Shown one piece after another: positions 22,495 through 33,200 of a stretch of 64,000 bases of DNA. The DNA comes from Scytalidium lignicola (lineage: Eukaryota > Ascomycota > Leotiomycetes), in NCBI GenBank assembly GCA_002812745.2, contig NCSJ02000154.1, forward strand, positions 1-64,000, read 5' to 3'. Position 1 is the stretch's first letter. Every line of letters starts with the position of its first letter. The position numbers were made by a program, and so were the translations under genes. The notes beneath the pieces were generated by a model, which was given only the letters and a program-made list of their open reading frames with translations, was not told the DNA's origin and searched no databases.

Positions 22495-24937
22495 ATGGCT
22501 CACTGCTCATCATGGAAAGCTCACCGAACACCCAACAAGACTTGGCAGATCGGGAAAGCATTAAGATACCGGGAATGTGAAAATATTACTACATCCAGAG
22601 TCGATGCAGGTTTCTCGCATTCTCAGTCTAATGGTATTCGGCCAGTACCGGTCCTACAACCCGATCCTAATCGTGGTGAATTTAAGAACATAGATGATTC
22701 TTTATCTGAGAGCACAAGCGAAGAAGATTACGACACTTTAACACACGATCCAAGTGCTGTAGTTGCTGGTGGGAAAGGGGGAGGCTTTCTAGGTCACCCA
22801 AGATCAACTATAGATCTTAGGTGTCAAAATGGACATGGTCGATTGGATCTCGGTGGAGATAAAACGCCACGCAAATATCTAAAGAGGATGCAAAGTATGC
22901 CAGCCGTAGCAAGCAAGCAGGAGGATCAATACCTACATGTCTCAACCAGCAGTAGTCCTGACTCGAGCGGCGACCCAGCGATAGGAATCGAGAAGGTTAG
23001 CTTATTGATTTATTTCGACTTCGTCACTAACGTTTATGATAGGAGCAAATTCCATTATCCACACATCGGCGCAGAAAGTTCGGTGATTTAGTTTTTACTC
23101 GTCAGTTCACTGCATTCGATAGCCATAATGCAGAGAGTGCCAAGTCACTATTCCATGGTTTTTTTTACCCTATTCTGGCTTGGAACTGCATTATTTGTGG
23201 TACGAATAGCAGCCAATAATTGGAGAACTTACGGCAGCATCCTTGGTACTAATGAGATCATGAGTTTGATGTTTCACCGGGATCTTCTTGTTCTCGGATT
23301 ATCCGATGGTGCGCTGTGTGCCGCCACAGTTTTCAGCTTGGGTTTGCAGAAACTCATGTTTTGGGGTGTACTTAGATGGGAAAGATCCGGCTGGATTATT
23401 CAGAGCGTGAGTAACATGTGGCTATAACTAACTGTAGGGGGGTTATCAGCTAATCGGTTTGATCTTTAGGTTTGGGAAATCTTATACGTGGTTTTGGTTT
23501 TGGCATGGACCGTGGTTCGAGAATGGCCTTGGACTCATACGGTCTTCTTTGTCCTCCATGCGCTGGTCATGTTAATGAAGCAACATAGCGAAGCGTTCTA
23601 CAATGGTTATCTTTCCGAATCTTATAGGTCCCGGGCAAGATTCCAGCGAAACCTTAAGAAATTAGACGACATATTTACAAGTCATCTCTCAGAAACACCA
23701 GACTCCCAATCCACCTCATTATCATTATTAACTTTACCGTCGGCTTCAGGGCAGCTGCAGAATGAGTCAGATATTCGTCAACGACAGAGCCCTTATAAAA
23801 ACGGGAGCCTAACCACTAAAGTGTTAAGTGCCGACCAGGTTGCTACGATGGTTGAGTCTAGAGGATTAGTGAATTTCCAACAAGTCGAGTTATTCAGGCA
23901 GATCATACAAAATGAGATTGATATTTTGAACGAAGACCTCAAGGGGAAGTGTAGTACGAGTAGAAATTCGTACCCAAACAATCTCAATCTCAAGAACCAC
24001 TTTGAGTATATTGTCCTGCCTACACTGGTCTATGAACTCGAGTATCCGAGATCTGAAACCATCAGCTGGTCTTACGTTGCTGAGAAAACAATCGCTCTTT
24101 TTGGAATACTAGGAATCATGAACCTTGTATCGCAAGCATTCATCTACCCGGTTGTTATGAAGACAATAGACATGAAGGAAATGGGGATACCTTTATACAC
24201 CCGGTTGCAAATCTTTCCTTGGATATTGTTAGACTTGATGGGGCCATTCATGATGGAATACCTACTTGTGAGTAAAGCCCTTTCCCAGATAGAAGAACAG
24301 CTCAAGGAACACCGCTCCGTACATTGAAGGGCTGTATCATTGAAGCTTTGAGGAGCCCTTAATTATATTCCAAGCTACTCATGGCTCCTTCAATGGCAGA
24401 TACGTCTAATTAGATATCTGCATATCAAGCTAACATCTTTGTGCAGTCTTGGTATTTGATTTGGGAAACCATCCTTAACCTACTGGCCGAATTAACTTAC
24501 TTGTAAGTCTATTCTGACCAACCATTATTATAAATATTTCTATCATGTTAACACAGCTAGCGCTGATCGTGGTTTCTATGCCGACTGGTGGAATAGTATC
24601 TCCTGGGACCAATTTGCTCGGGATTGGAACCGCCCGGTTCATAACTTCCTTCTTCGCCATGTGTACCATTCATCAATCTCAGCTCTAAGGGTGAATAAGA
24701 ATGTGGCAACACTCATCACTTTCTTCCTCAGTGCATGTGTCCATGAGCTTGTAATGTGGTGTATCTTCAAGAAGTTACGTGGGTATTTACTTTTTTTTTC
24801 AGATGCTCCAGATTCCATTGGTGCAATTGAGCCGGACTAGATGGCTAAAAGGGAGAGAGACATTGGGAAACCTTATTTTCTGGGTTGGAATTTTCACTGG
24901 CCCAAGTCTGCTGTGTAGTTTGTATTTAATCATATGA
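22495..24937 (+). CDS. Sterol O-acyltransferase (ARE1/ARE2, MBOAT family), with two apparent homopolymer frameshifts
   Basis: ER enzyme that esterifies ergosterol with acyl-CoA for storage in lipid droplets. Five exons, 22495-22995, 23043-23406, 23470-24267, 24447-24502 and 24561-24937, give about 697 residues after two one-base corrections. After a variable, charged N-terminus comes FGDLVFTRQFTAFDSHNAES, then several membrane helices. The ACAT signature FYADWWNSISWDQFARDWNR is at about 24570-24630 and the catalytic-His segment ACVHELVMW at about 24733-24759. The C-terminus is ...GPSLLCSLYLII. As written the frame breaks at an eight-T run (23159-23166) and a nine-T run (24791-24799); each needs one T fewer to keep conserved blocks such as HGFFTLFW and RGYLLFFQMLQ together. 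All other features look constrained, so sequencing error is likelier than decay. The donor after exon 1 (GTTAGC) and the extreme N-terminus are less certain. Confidence 0.88.
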
Positions 24938-25525
24938 ATTCAGATTTGGAACTCAGAATATATTCCAATATAGTTTTTAGGAACATGCAGACTATTCCTT
25001 TAGCGGTTTTATTCTGGAAAAGAGCTTTAGTTGAATCAGATTCTTTGCTGCACTATTTGTAGCTTTCTTGTGGACACTTCATTCAAATTATACTCTCCAG
25101 TTTTCTAGAAGCTACGGCAAGCAAACGAGTGACGTCAATTGGTCAGCCTTGTCAGCCTCGCTTGGTTAATCGTTGTTGTCCACGCGCAACATCAGAGCTC
25201 AAGCAAGGCCGAGCATGTGCGTAACTATTAATCACTAGACTATTTTCACACCACCACACGACAGATAATTAAATAGAAGAGAAGCGTCATATAGGCTCAT
25301 TAATTCCTGTTCTTTGATTTAACTCTCGTTTCTGCAACCTTAATACGTAGTTGATTCCACTTACCTATATCCGCAGCTAAGTTGGCTAAGTATATTCGAA
25401 ATATCGCATACCAGGGGAAAAAGATTACAACTTTACTCTCAAGTTTTGTGCCTCCCGCAACTGCTACACCGAATTGGATCCCTAAACAGTGCCTAGATGG
25501 ACGGCCGGATGGTCGAGCCGTGAAG
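24938..25525. promoter_or_regulatory. Intergenic region with a CRE plus inverted CCAAT element
   Basis: At 25130-25142 a full palindromic CRE (TGACGTCA) is directly followed by ATTGG, an inverted CCAAT box, about 390 bases upstream of the DDHD lipase start. bZIP (Atf/CREB type) and CCAAT-binding complex sites are known to act in fungal promoters. Function here is inferred. No gene seen in the interval. Confidence 0.45.
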
Positions 25526-28500
25526 ATGGATTCTCCATCAACAAATAAACCAGAGAAGTCCTATCTCTCTGCTGCTGTTGAATCAATCACACCATGGTCG
25601 TTGTCACGATCTGCAACACCGAAACCGGCTTCATCTTCGTCAACACCCAAAGAACCATCTGGCCTAAAGAATCAGCACGGAGGAGATCACAGCGCTTTAC
25701 CTTTATATGCACTAAGCCAGAAAAGATATCCATCTGACTGTCCGCATTTGAAACCAAGATGGTTCTATGCTGTTGATGTATGCCTTTCTCTCCTATTTGC
25801 TCCTGTTGCAACAATCTCTATGCTGCCATACTTAATGTGTTACAGGCGCCAAAAAGGAAACCGAAACTGCTGAAAACCGCCCAAGAAGAAGCTAAGCCTC
25901 TCCCGCAACCTAAGAAGTTTGTTCCTTTCTCGGACCAGGACTCTACATCTATAGAGAATGCCTTTCAGAAACTCGTTGAAATGCAAGAAGAAGCAAAGAC
26001 CGGAAAGTTAGAGGACGGGCCTGTTAATACAGGCCACAAGCCAAATACGAGCTTAGACGATGCCAGAAAGTACCATTCAGGAGATATTCGAGTACCGGTC
26101 CAGGAAGATTATCTCTTTGATGTCGACGTTGAAAGAAGAGAACTTTCTCCGGTTTATTGGCTGGGTCCGATATACGAAGTACGAAGAGGGTCATGGTTTT
26201 ACCAAGACGGTTCGACATATAGACCGTGCGAAGAGAATCTCGCAGCTCAGCTAGAAGAAGGCTACCTTAAGACAAAACCATTTCGATATGGCAAAGCCAC
26301 AGAAAATGCTCTGTTTAGATCAACTGCTGTGAAGCCAGAGGAAGAGACTCAATCTTCCGAAAATAACACTGCTAAGTCTGGAGATCAAAGGTCTCCAAAT
26401 GCCTTTAATACAACCGATTCCATTTTGGACCAAAGTACGACTAACCAAGAACATACTGGAGATACCAAATCTACAATTCCAGACTCCAATGACCTGACCG
26501 CCCAACAACTTCAAACATATCGGCTTTTTGGCCCATATATGAATTCCATTGTCACCTACCAAGACTCAGAGACTGCATATATCTCTGTAGATAGTATTAT
26601 GTCTAGGGTTAGTAGCACTGTATATCAAAGATTTGCTGGAGGTAGTTATCTCGGTGGTACTAAAGTCGTTCGTGGTTTTCATGAAAGTACCAAGGCAAAG
26701 GAATCATTTACAGAGGAAAGTGTCGTCAAGTCACCGCCTTCTACAGCTCTCTTAAGCAAAAAGGATGCACCATTACAGCTACGACTTGATGAACAGCAGC
26801 AGCGACTGTTGAAAAGAAGATCAGCTCCAGCTGGGACCTTACCAAGCGAGACGGTTGAAAATAGAGGGATTCCTCAGTCTAATATAGAAAGCTTGAACCA
26901 AAAGTTAACATCATTAATTCACTCAACTAACCAGGCTGAGGTGGAAGCTGCCAAGAAGACAAGCGAAAAAAAAGTTACAAGATTATAATGAAGGAGGTGG
27001 AGAGAATCAGGCACGCGAGATTGACCATCTTATACTTGTGACTCATGGGATTGGTCAACGATTGGGTATGAGGTATGTAACATTGCCTATAGAATCTTAC
27101 AGTCATAATTGGAGAAACTAATACTCTGTATGAAGGACCGAGAGTGTCAACTTCGTCAATGACATCAATGTACTCCGCCAGAACCTCAAGACCGTATATT
27201 CGAATTCTGCAGACCTCCAGGCTCTTAATTCTGAGGTTGATAAGCTACCAAAGAATTGTCGTGTACAGGTCCTTCCCGTCTGTTGGCGTCATTTGTTGGA
27301 CTTTCCACGGAAGGGGGTCCGTCAGACTCGAAAAGAATACGATATAGGAGAATCTCTTGGCGACGAAGAAGAATATCCAAGCTTGGAAGATATAACTGTG
27401 GAAGGTATACCATTTGTCCGCAGTCTTATCACTGACCTCGCCCTTGATATCCTTCTCTATCAGAGCGCATACCGAGAGCACATAAGCAAGATTGTGTTAA
27501 CTGAGTCAAACCGGATTTACAATCTTTTCTGTGAGCGCAATCCATCTTTCAAAGGCAGGGTGAGTTTGATAGGGCACAGTCTTGGATCTGCCATATTCTT
27601 CGATATACTGTCTCATCAAAAAGAAGACCAGGCCCCCCCTATTGGAGGCTCCCACAAGTCGTATCGTCACAGCCACAAAAAGCAAGGGCATGATTTGCGC
27701 TTCGATTTTGAAGTGGATGACTTCTACTGTCTTGGTAGCCCTATTGGCCTATTCCAGATGTTGAAGGGGCGGTTTGTAACCCCAACACTACTAGAATTGA
27801 TAAGATATTGACACAAGTTTAGAACCATCGCAGCAAGACACCAGTCAATTTCCGAACCGGTTCAGAGTCCATTTGATCCAGACTATATGGAGGATCCATT
27901 TCTAGCAGCGCCTTACACAGGACTTGGGAATGGAGATCATATCTCTACCGCTACTGGATTGCCGTCTACAATCTCGTCTCCTAAATGCGCGCAATTGTAC
28001 AATATATTCCACCCAACAGACCCAATAAGTTACAGGCTCGAGCCTCTGATAGCCCCCGCTATGGCATCCATGAAGCCGCAAGCTCTTCCATACACCAAGA
28101 AAGGAATCTTCGGTTCAAGTGCTAGTCAGGGCTTGACTGGTATTGGAGCCAAGGTTGGCCAGAGTGTCAGCGGATTGTGGTCAAGCTTGAGTGGCGGGAT
28201 AGTAAGTAGCGTATTAAATCGCAGTCTTGGCCTCAATGGTGAAGACTTAGCAAGAATTGAAGCTAGCTCTATCCCTTCCCGCGGCCCTCCGCAATCACCT
28301 GGAGCTGGAACAAATATCGCTTCTGCTGGCGTGATTTCTGATACACCATCACTAACTCGACAGCTCACCGACGAAAAAANTGAAAAAGCTAGCCGAAAAT
28401 ACTGTAGCGGAAGATAAGCATGGCACAAAACCTAATGCCCGGACACTAATTGATGATGACATCGAGACTCTGTATTCAGGATTTCAGAAGAGGGATGCAC

Positions 28501-28821
28501 CTTCAGGATCTACCGCTGATTGGACAGAGAGTGAGAAGGCCAAGAAATTAAGAAGAGAGGAGATGAAAGTTAGAGCTTTGAACAGAAACGGCAGAGTCGA
28601 TTATAGTATTCAAGAGTAAGTTATGCCTAGATCCAATAATACTTCCAAAATTTCTTTATTATTTCTAACTTGCACCTAGAACCTTCCTCGATTTCAATCC
28701 TATTACGGCAATTGCTAGTCATCTGGGATATTGGACTGATGAGGACGTCTCTCACTTTATTATGTCACAACTTCTGTCAAGACATCGAGGTACCTACCCA
28801 GATCAGAGCAAAAATAGTTAG
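25526..28821 (+). CDS. DDHD-domain phospholipase (PA-PLA1 type), one apparent homopolymer frameshift
   Basis: Intracellular phospholipase A1-like protein of the DDHD family (animal DDHD1/2 and SEC23IP, yeast YOR022C). Five exons, 25526-25777, 25846-27072, 27136-27771, 27823-28615 and 28680-28821, give about 1015 residues. The N-terminal part carries a WWE-like region (PVYWLGPIYEVRRGSWFYQD). The core has VTHGIGQRLG, then the lipase motif SLIGHSLGSA (GHSLG, nucleophile Ser), then FHPTDPISYRLEPLIAPAMA of the DDHD metal-binding module, completed by GRVDYSIQETFLDFNPITAI and ASHLGYWTDEDVSHFIM. The frame breaks at an eight-A run (26966-26973), where seven A restores SEKKLQDYNEG. It breaks again at the N at 28380, where deleting the N restores LTDEKMKKLAEN. 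All splice joins are in frame once both are allowed. Start: first ATG (25526); the frame is open upstream but lacks another ATG. Confidence 0.88.
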
Positions 28822-29180
28822 CCGGATACATACAATTACCTGCATCGCTCTGGTGTACATTTTGTAAATAGTGAATTCGTACACACTGACGAAGTGATAA
28901 ATCATGTAGTTTGCAAATAACTATGGGACTCCGTAATCATCCGTGACCGTGTCACATCTATGCTTTGGTTTATTTAATGTTATTGTGCTACAGTATTTGT
29001 GTAAATTATGGAAGCGGCCAGTGCGCGCGCACCTTGCCCGATGCAGCAACTTCGTCTCCCTATGCGAGCTGTCTTAAGGTATGTTTGGCTCTACTATAAA
29101 TAAAAACTTGCTGGCATAAACCTTCCACCATCAAGATGCAAGATAGCTAACAAAAGAGGGAATTTTTCTAATTTGTAGTT
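28822..29180. other. Intergenic region
   Basis: 3' flank of the DDHD gene and promoter of RFT1. No gene seen. Confidence 0.35.
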
Positions 29181-30925
29181 ATGGGAAAACCAAAGCAACT
29201 CTCGAGGTCCGCAACGGGAGCATCATTGTTAATCGGCCTGCAGCTTGTGTCTCGCGGTCTCACATTTATTGCCAACCAACTTCTTCTCCGATATCTATCT
29301 CCAGAATTACTTGGAATATCAACCCAACTTGATATCTACTCCATTTCAGTCCTTTTCTTCGCTAGAGAAAGCCTACGTGTTGCCATTCAACGGCAGAATG
29401 ACATAGTAGAAGACAATCCACCTCTAGATGGCAAGGTCCATCCTCCAAAAGGAGCGATCGATGCCAAGTTAGCTGCTGGAAAAACACAGGCTATTGTGAA
29501 TCTTGCCTATATCTCCATTTTTCTAGGTGTGATATTTGCCAGTTTTTTAGCATGGCTTTACTTGCGTGCTCTTACAGCAGGAGATCCTGCGGTCCTGGAG
29601 ACCCCTTACTTTTATGAGGCTCTGATAATTTATGCTCTGGCCTCACTCCTAGAGCTTCTGGCTGAGCCTTGCTTTGTTGTTGTCCAACAAAAGTCCCTGT
29701 TTAGCATTCGGGCTACAGCTGAAGCTGGAGCTACGATCCTCAGATGTGCATTGACATGTGGCACCGCTATATGGGCTGCCAGAAGGAATCAAGACGCTGG
29801 GCTTTTACCGTTTGCACTAGGTCAGGCTACTTACGCTGCAACCTTGCCGGTAATATATATCTGGAAGACTTGGGGGCTTTCATCAAGCGCGGGATTCTCA
29901 CTGATTGCCACTCCAATATATTCAAGGTAACTCGATGCCAACAGAGCCACAAAGGATAAGTTGACAGACAATAGGGATCCCAAGGCCTTTATATTATCCT
30001 ACTTCTCGCGTCCCCTTCTGGTGCTAGGTTCAAGTTTATTTACCCAGTCCCTTGTTAAACATGTCTTGACACAAGGGGATTCGCTGCTCATCGCATCTCT
30101 TGCTTCTCAACGAGATCAAGGCATCTATGCCCTGGCAAGTAATTATGGTGGCCTTGTCGCCAGGTTGCTGTTTCAGCCAGTTGAAGAGAGCAGCCGCAAC
30201 TACTTTGGTAAGATGCTCTCTTCACTGGACGGCCCTCCGTCGAATAAAATTGTCTCAAAGGCAGCCACGAATCTACATAGTTTACTGAAATCCTATGTAC
30301 TTCTCTCTGTCTGTATTCTCAGTGTTGGTCCGACTTTGGCACCATTCCTCCTCCAGATTGTGGCTGGCTCGAGATGGACGACATCTGGTGCTGGTCAGGT
30401 CTTATCTACGTACTGCTACTACATCCCGTTCCTTGCTATCAACGGAGTAACAGAGGCGTTTGTCTCTTCGGTAGCCACGAAGTCCGAAGTCAATTACCAA
30501 TCTTTGTGGATGCTTGCATTCTCTCTAGGATTTGCTGGGGCTGCATATATTTTTTTGAGTGTTTTAAACCTTGGTGCAGAAGGCCTTGTGTGGGCCAACG
30601 TACTGAACATGACGTTCCGCATCGTCTGGGGAGCTGCCTTTATTAAAACATACTTAAGGAGGCATAATTCTGATCTTCAGATTGGTGCACTCATACCTCG
30701 TCCATTAACAATCGCAGCGGCGATCGGAACATACGCAGTACTCGCTCAGATGAGCCTAGCACTTAACTTTTCAGATATACTAAGAAATGCACTTGTATGT
30801 GCAGCTTTTTTGATCATACTGTAAGTGAAATATATCTACATAATATCTAGAAGTTCATTGACAATAATAGAATCGCTAGCGAGAGAGATTATCTAGTGGA
30901 ATGTTATCATTCATTGACCGGATAG
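29181..30925 (+). CDS. RFT1: RFT1, lipid-linked oligosaccharide translocation protein
   Basis: Polytopic ER-membrane protein needed for N-glycosylation, classically linked to flipping of Man5GlcNAc2-PP-dolichol. Whether it is the flippase itself is disputed. Three exons, 29181-29926, 29975-30820 and 30871-30925, give 548 residues, the normal size. The N-terminal GASLLIGLQLVSRGLTFIAN and LLRYLSPELLGIS, and later QGDSLLIASLASQRDQGIYA, YGGLVARLLFQPVEESSRNY and YYIPFLAINGVTEAFVSSVA, are highly characteristic RFT1 blocks. About 12 hydrophobic segments are visible. The last exon adds LIASERDYLVECYHSLTG. Both splices are phase 2 and join cleanly. A second N-glycosylation gene (OST3/OST6) lies 17 kb away; I see no sign that they are co-regulated. 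Confidence 0.96.
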
Positions 30926-31025
30926 ACGACAACCAATAGTGCCTTCCAAACTCCGTATCTAAATATACCGCAGGCATTAAAGTAGCAGTGAAGACTTTCT
31001 TGCATTAGAACACTCTTCTAACCCT

Positions 31026-32876
31026 TTAATCAAACTTAATCTTCTGCGCTTTCTTCGTAGTATCAACTTCCTTAAAGAACGCGCCATATGCATCATGACC
31101 CTTACGTTTGACAGTTGTTCCAAACTTCAATAAATCTTCTGGGACAGGTTGATTTGCACCCTTTAGAACATTAATCAAACTATCGAGGAGTTAGTATGAT
31201 CCTGAAAGGTGTAGGTGGAACAATACTCACGTTCCAGAGTGTGCTTTGTCATGTTCAGTGAAAAAAGTAATAGCCAAGCCATCTTTCCCCGCCCTTCCAG
31301 TTCGACCTATTCGGTGCACGTAGTCATCTACCGTAAGGGGAAAAGTATAATTAAGGACAAGCTTAACGGCCGGAATATCAAGGCCCCTTGCCGCAACATC
31401 TGTTGCTACGAGGAGAGGTGTTTTACCAGTTTTGAATGCCTCCAGACTTCTTGTCCTCTGTTCTTGACTAAGGTCCCCATGAATACCAGAAACACGAAAG
31501 CCTTTTGATTTGATAAAACCTTCAACTCTCGTGGCCTCTTTCTTGTAAAGACAGAAGACGATGATGCGATCGTCCTGTTGGCTGCCACTTTGATATTGCT
31601 TGAGAACCTGTATCAATCTGTACTCTTTGTTCCTGGGATCCATCACTTCAACCTTTTGAATGATGCGATTATTCGCTCGCAAATCACCCGATGGGTTGTC
31701 TCCAATAGATATCTTTACGGGATTGTTCATGAACGTTGCAGCCAAGGAGCGAACTGATTCAGGCCATGTCGCAGTGAACATCAGGGTTTGTCGCTGTCCT
31801 AGTGGCAACGTACAGTTGATAATCTTTCTAATTTCTTCTTCAAAACCCTTGTCTAGCATCCTATCTGCCTCATCGAGGACCATATAACGGACTCGAGATA
31901 GATCCGCGTAACCCTCACTGATCAGATCATTTAGGCGGCCAGGGGTAGCAATTACAATATCGGCTGTTTTCAATGCTTTTCGCTGCTCATCTTTTGGAAC
32001 TCCACCATATACACAGACAGTGTGCAATGAAGCCGTTTTAGCTAGCTTCGTGATCTGTTCGTAACTTTGCATCGCAAGTTCTCGGGTAGGTGAAACAACC
32101 ACCGCTTTGGCACCAGGACGTCTTTCGGATTTGGGAATCGAAGTGATATATCGTATGCATGGGACGGAGAAAGCCATTGTCTTCCCAGATCCCGTCTCTG
32201 CTACACCAATAACGTCTCTGCTGGAGAATAGGAATGGCCATGCCGCTGCCTGGATTGGTGTCGGAGACTTGAAGTCTTTGAATGGATTGCTATGAGAAGA
32301 GTCGATAGATGGTAGATATTCGAACTTTGTAAGGGGCCTCAAGGCCACTAAAGAAGGAAGAGGGTCGACGATTGTTATGAAGTTGTCGGCAAGGAACTGA
32401 TCGATCTCTCGTTGAGGAAGAGCTGCTAATCTGGAATCCTGGGTATATGAATCTGGAACCAAAAAAGGAGTAGTAGCGCCTGAGCTCTTGACATCAGACT
32501 CGTTGGTATCTCCTTGTTCAAGTAGCGCCTGTTTCTTAGCCATTTTAAGGGCTTTTAACTCCGCTTTCCTAGCCTTCTTTACCTTCTTCGCTTCCTCGGT
32601 GTCTTGGTCAATGTCCTCATTAGATTGAGAATTCTCTTGCGCATTGCTGGAACTATTTCTCTTGGACTCCTTTGCTAACTTCTTCAGTCGCTTCCTTTCC
32701 TTGCGTTCTTCTTTGGTTTCAGCTTTAGCTTCCTTCTCTGTTGAGGAAACATCTTTCGTATCCGAGAAATTGGGATCATTCCGTTTTACTTTTTTGCTTT
32801 TCTTCGGCAGTGGAGCTGTTTCAACGAAAGCGCCGCCTCCAATTGACAATTCCGAATCATCTAATGTTCGTTTCAT
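31026..32876 (-). CDS. DBP3: ATP-dependent RNA helicase, Dbp3-like (DEAD box)
   Basis: Nucleolar helicase of 60S pre-rRNA processing. Two exons, 32876-31231 and 31179-31026, give 599 residues. The first 140 residues are Lys/Glu-rich ([30 protein letters not shown]), as in nucleolar DEAD-box proteins. The helicase core has the motifs in order: [13 protein letters not shown] (Q motif), [10 protein letters not shown] (I), SPTRELAMQ (Ia), TPGRL (Ib), VLDEADRM (II), FTATWPE (III, with Thr-Ala-Thr for Ser-Ala-Thr, as in this subgroup), [10 protein letters not shown] (IV), [12 protein letters not shown] (V) and [12 protein letters not shown] (VI). The C-terminal [20 protein letters not shown] and a short basic tail come from the second exon. 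The Met at 32876 is the first ATG of the frame. Divergent from the Ubp14 gene with 324 bases between the starts. Confidence 0.93.
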
Positions 32877-33200
32877 ATTTGGTAGTTGGATCTTTGTGTA
32901 TACCAAGGGTTTGAGTTGTCCAACATTGAAGCCGGAAAAAAAAAGTTTATCGGGATATGGGACTACGATAAGCGGGGCGGAGCGGAGCGGAAGTTGATTC
33001 AAATTGTTGATAGAGCATTGACCATGTGATTGGTAGGCCTTTGATCTAAACCTACACCATCGCCTCTATACCTGCACGCCAGCTAAGGGCCAAACATCAT
33101 TTGCTACCCCGCGATGCGACTTTAGCAGCAACATCTAGATTCCGCGTAACGTTAAATACCACGAAGTTCTGAAAAGACCAAGGAGATACCAACCATAGAG
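32877..33200. other. Bidirectional promoter, helicase / deubiquitinase
   Basis: 324 bases between two divergent start codons. An inverted CCAAT (ATTGG) is at about 33028-33032. No gene seen. Confidence 0.4.

Noticed and set aside
24782..24801. GTATTT...TTTCAG as a 20-base intron in the sterol acyltransferase
   Set aside because: Too short to splice. It would also remove conserved residues of the RGYLLFFQ segment; a one-base homopolymer excess explains the frame better.
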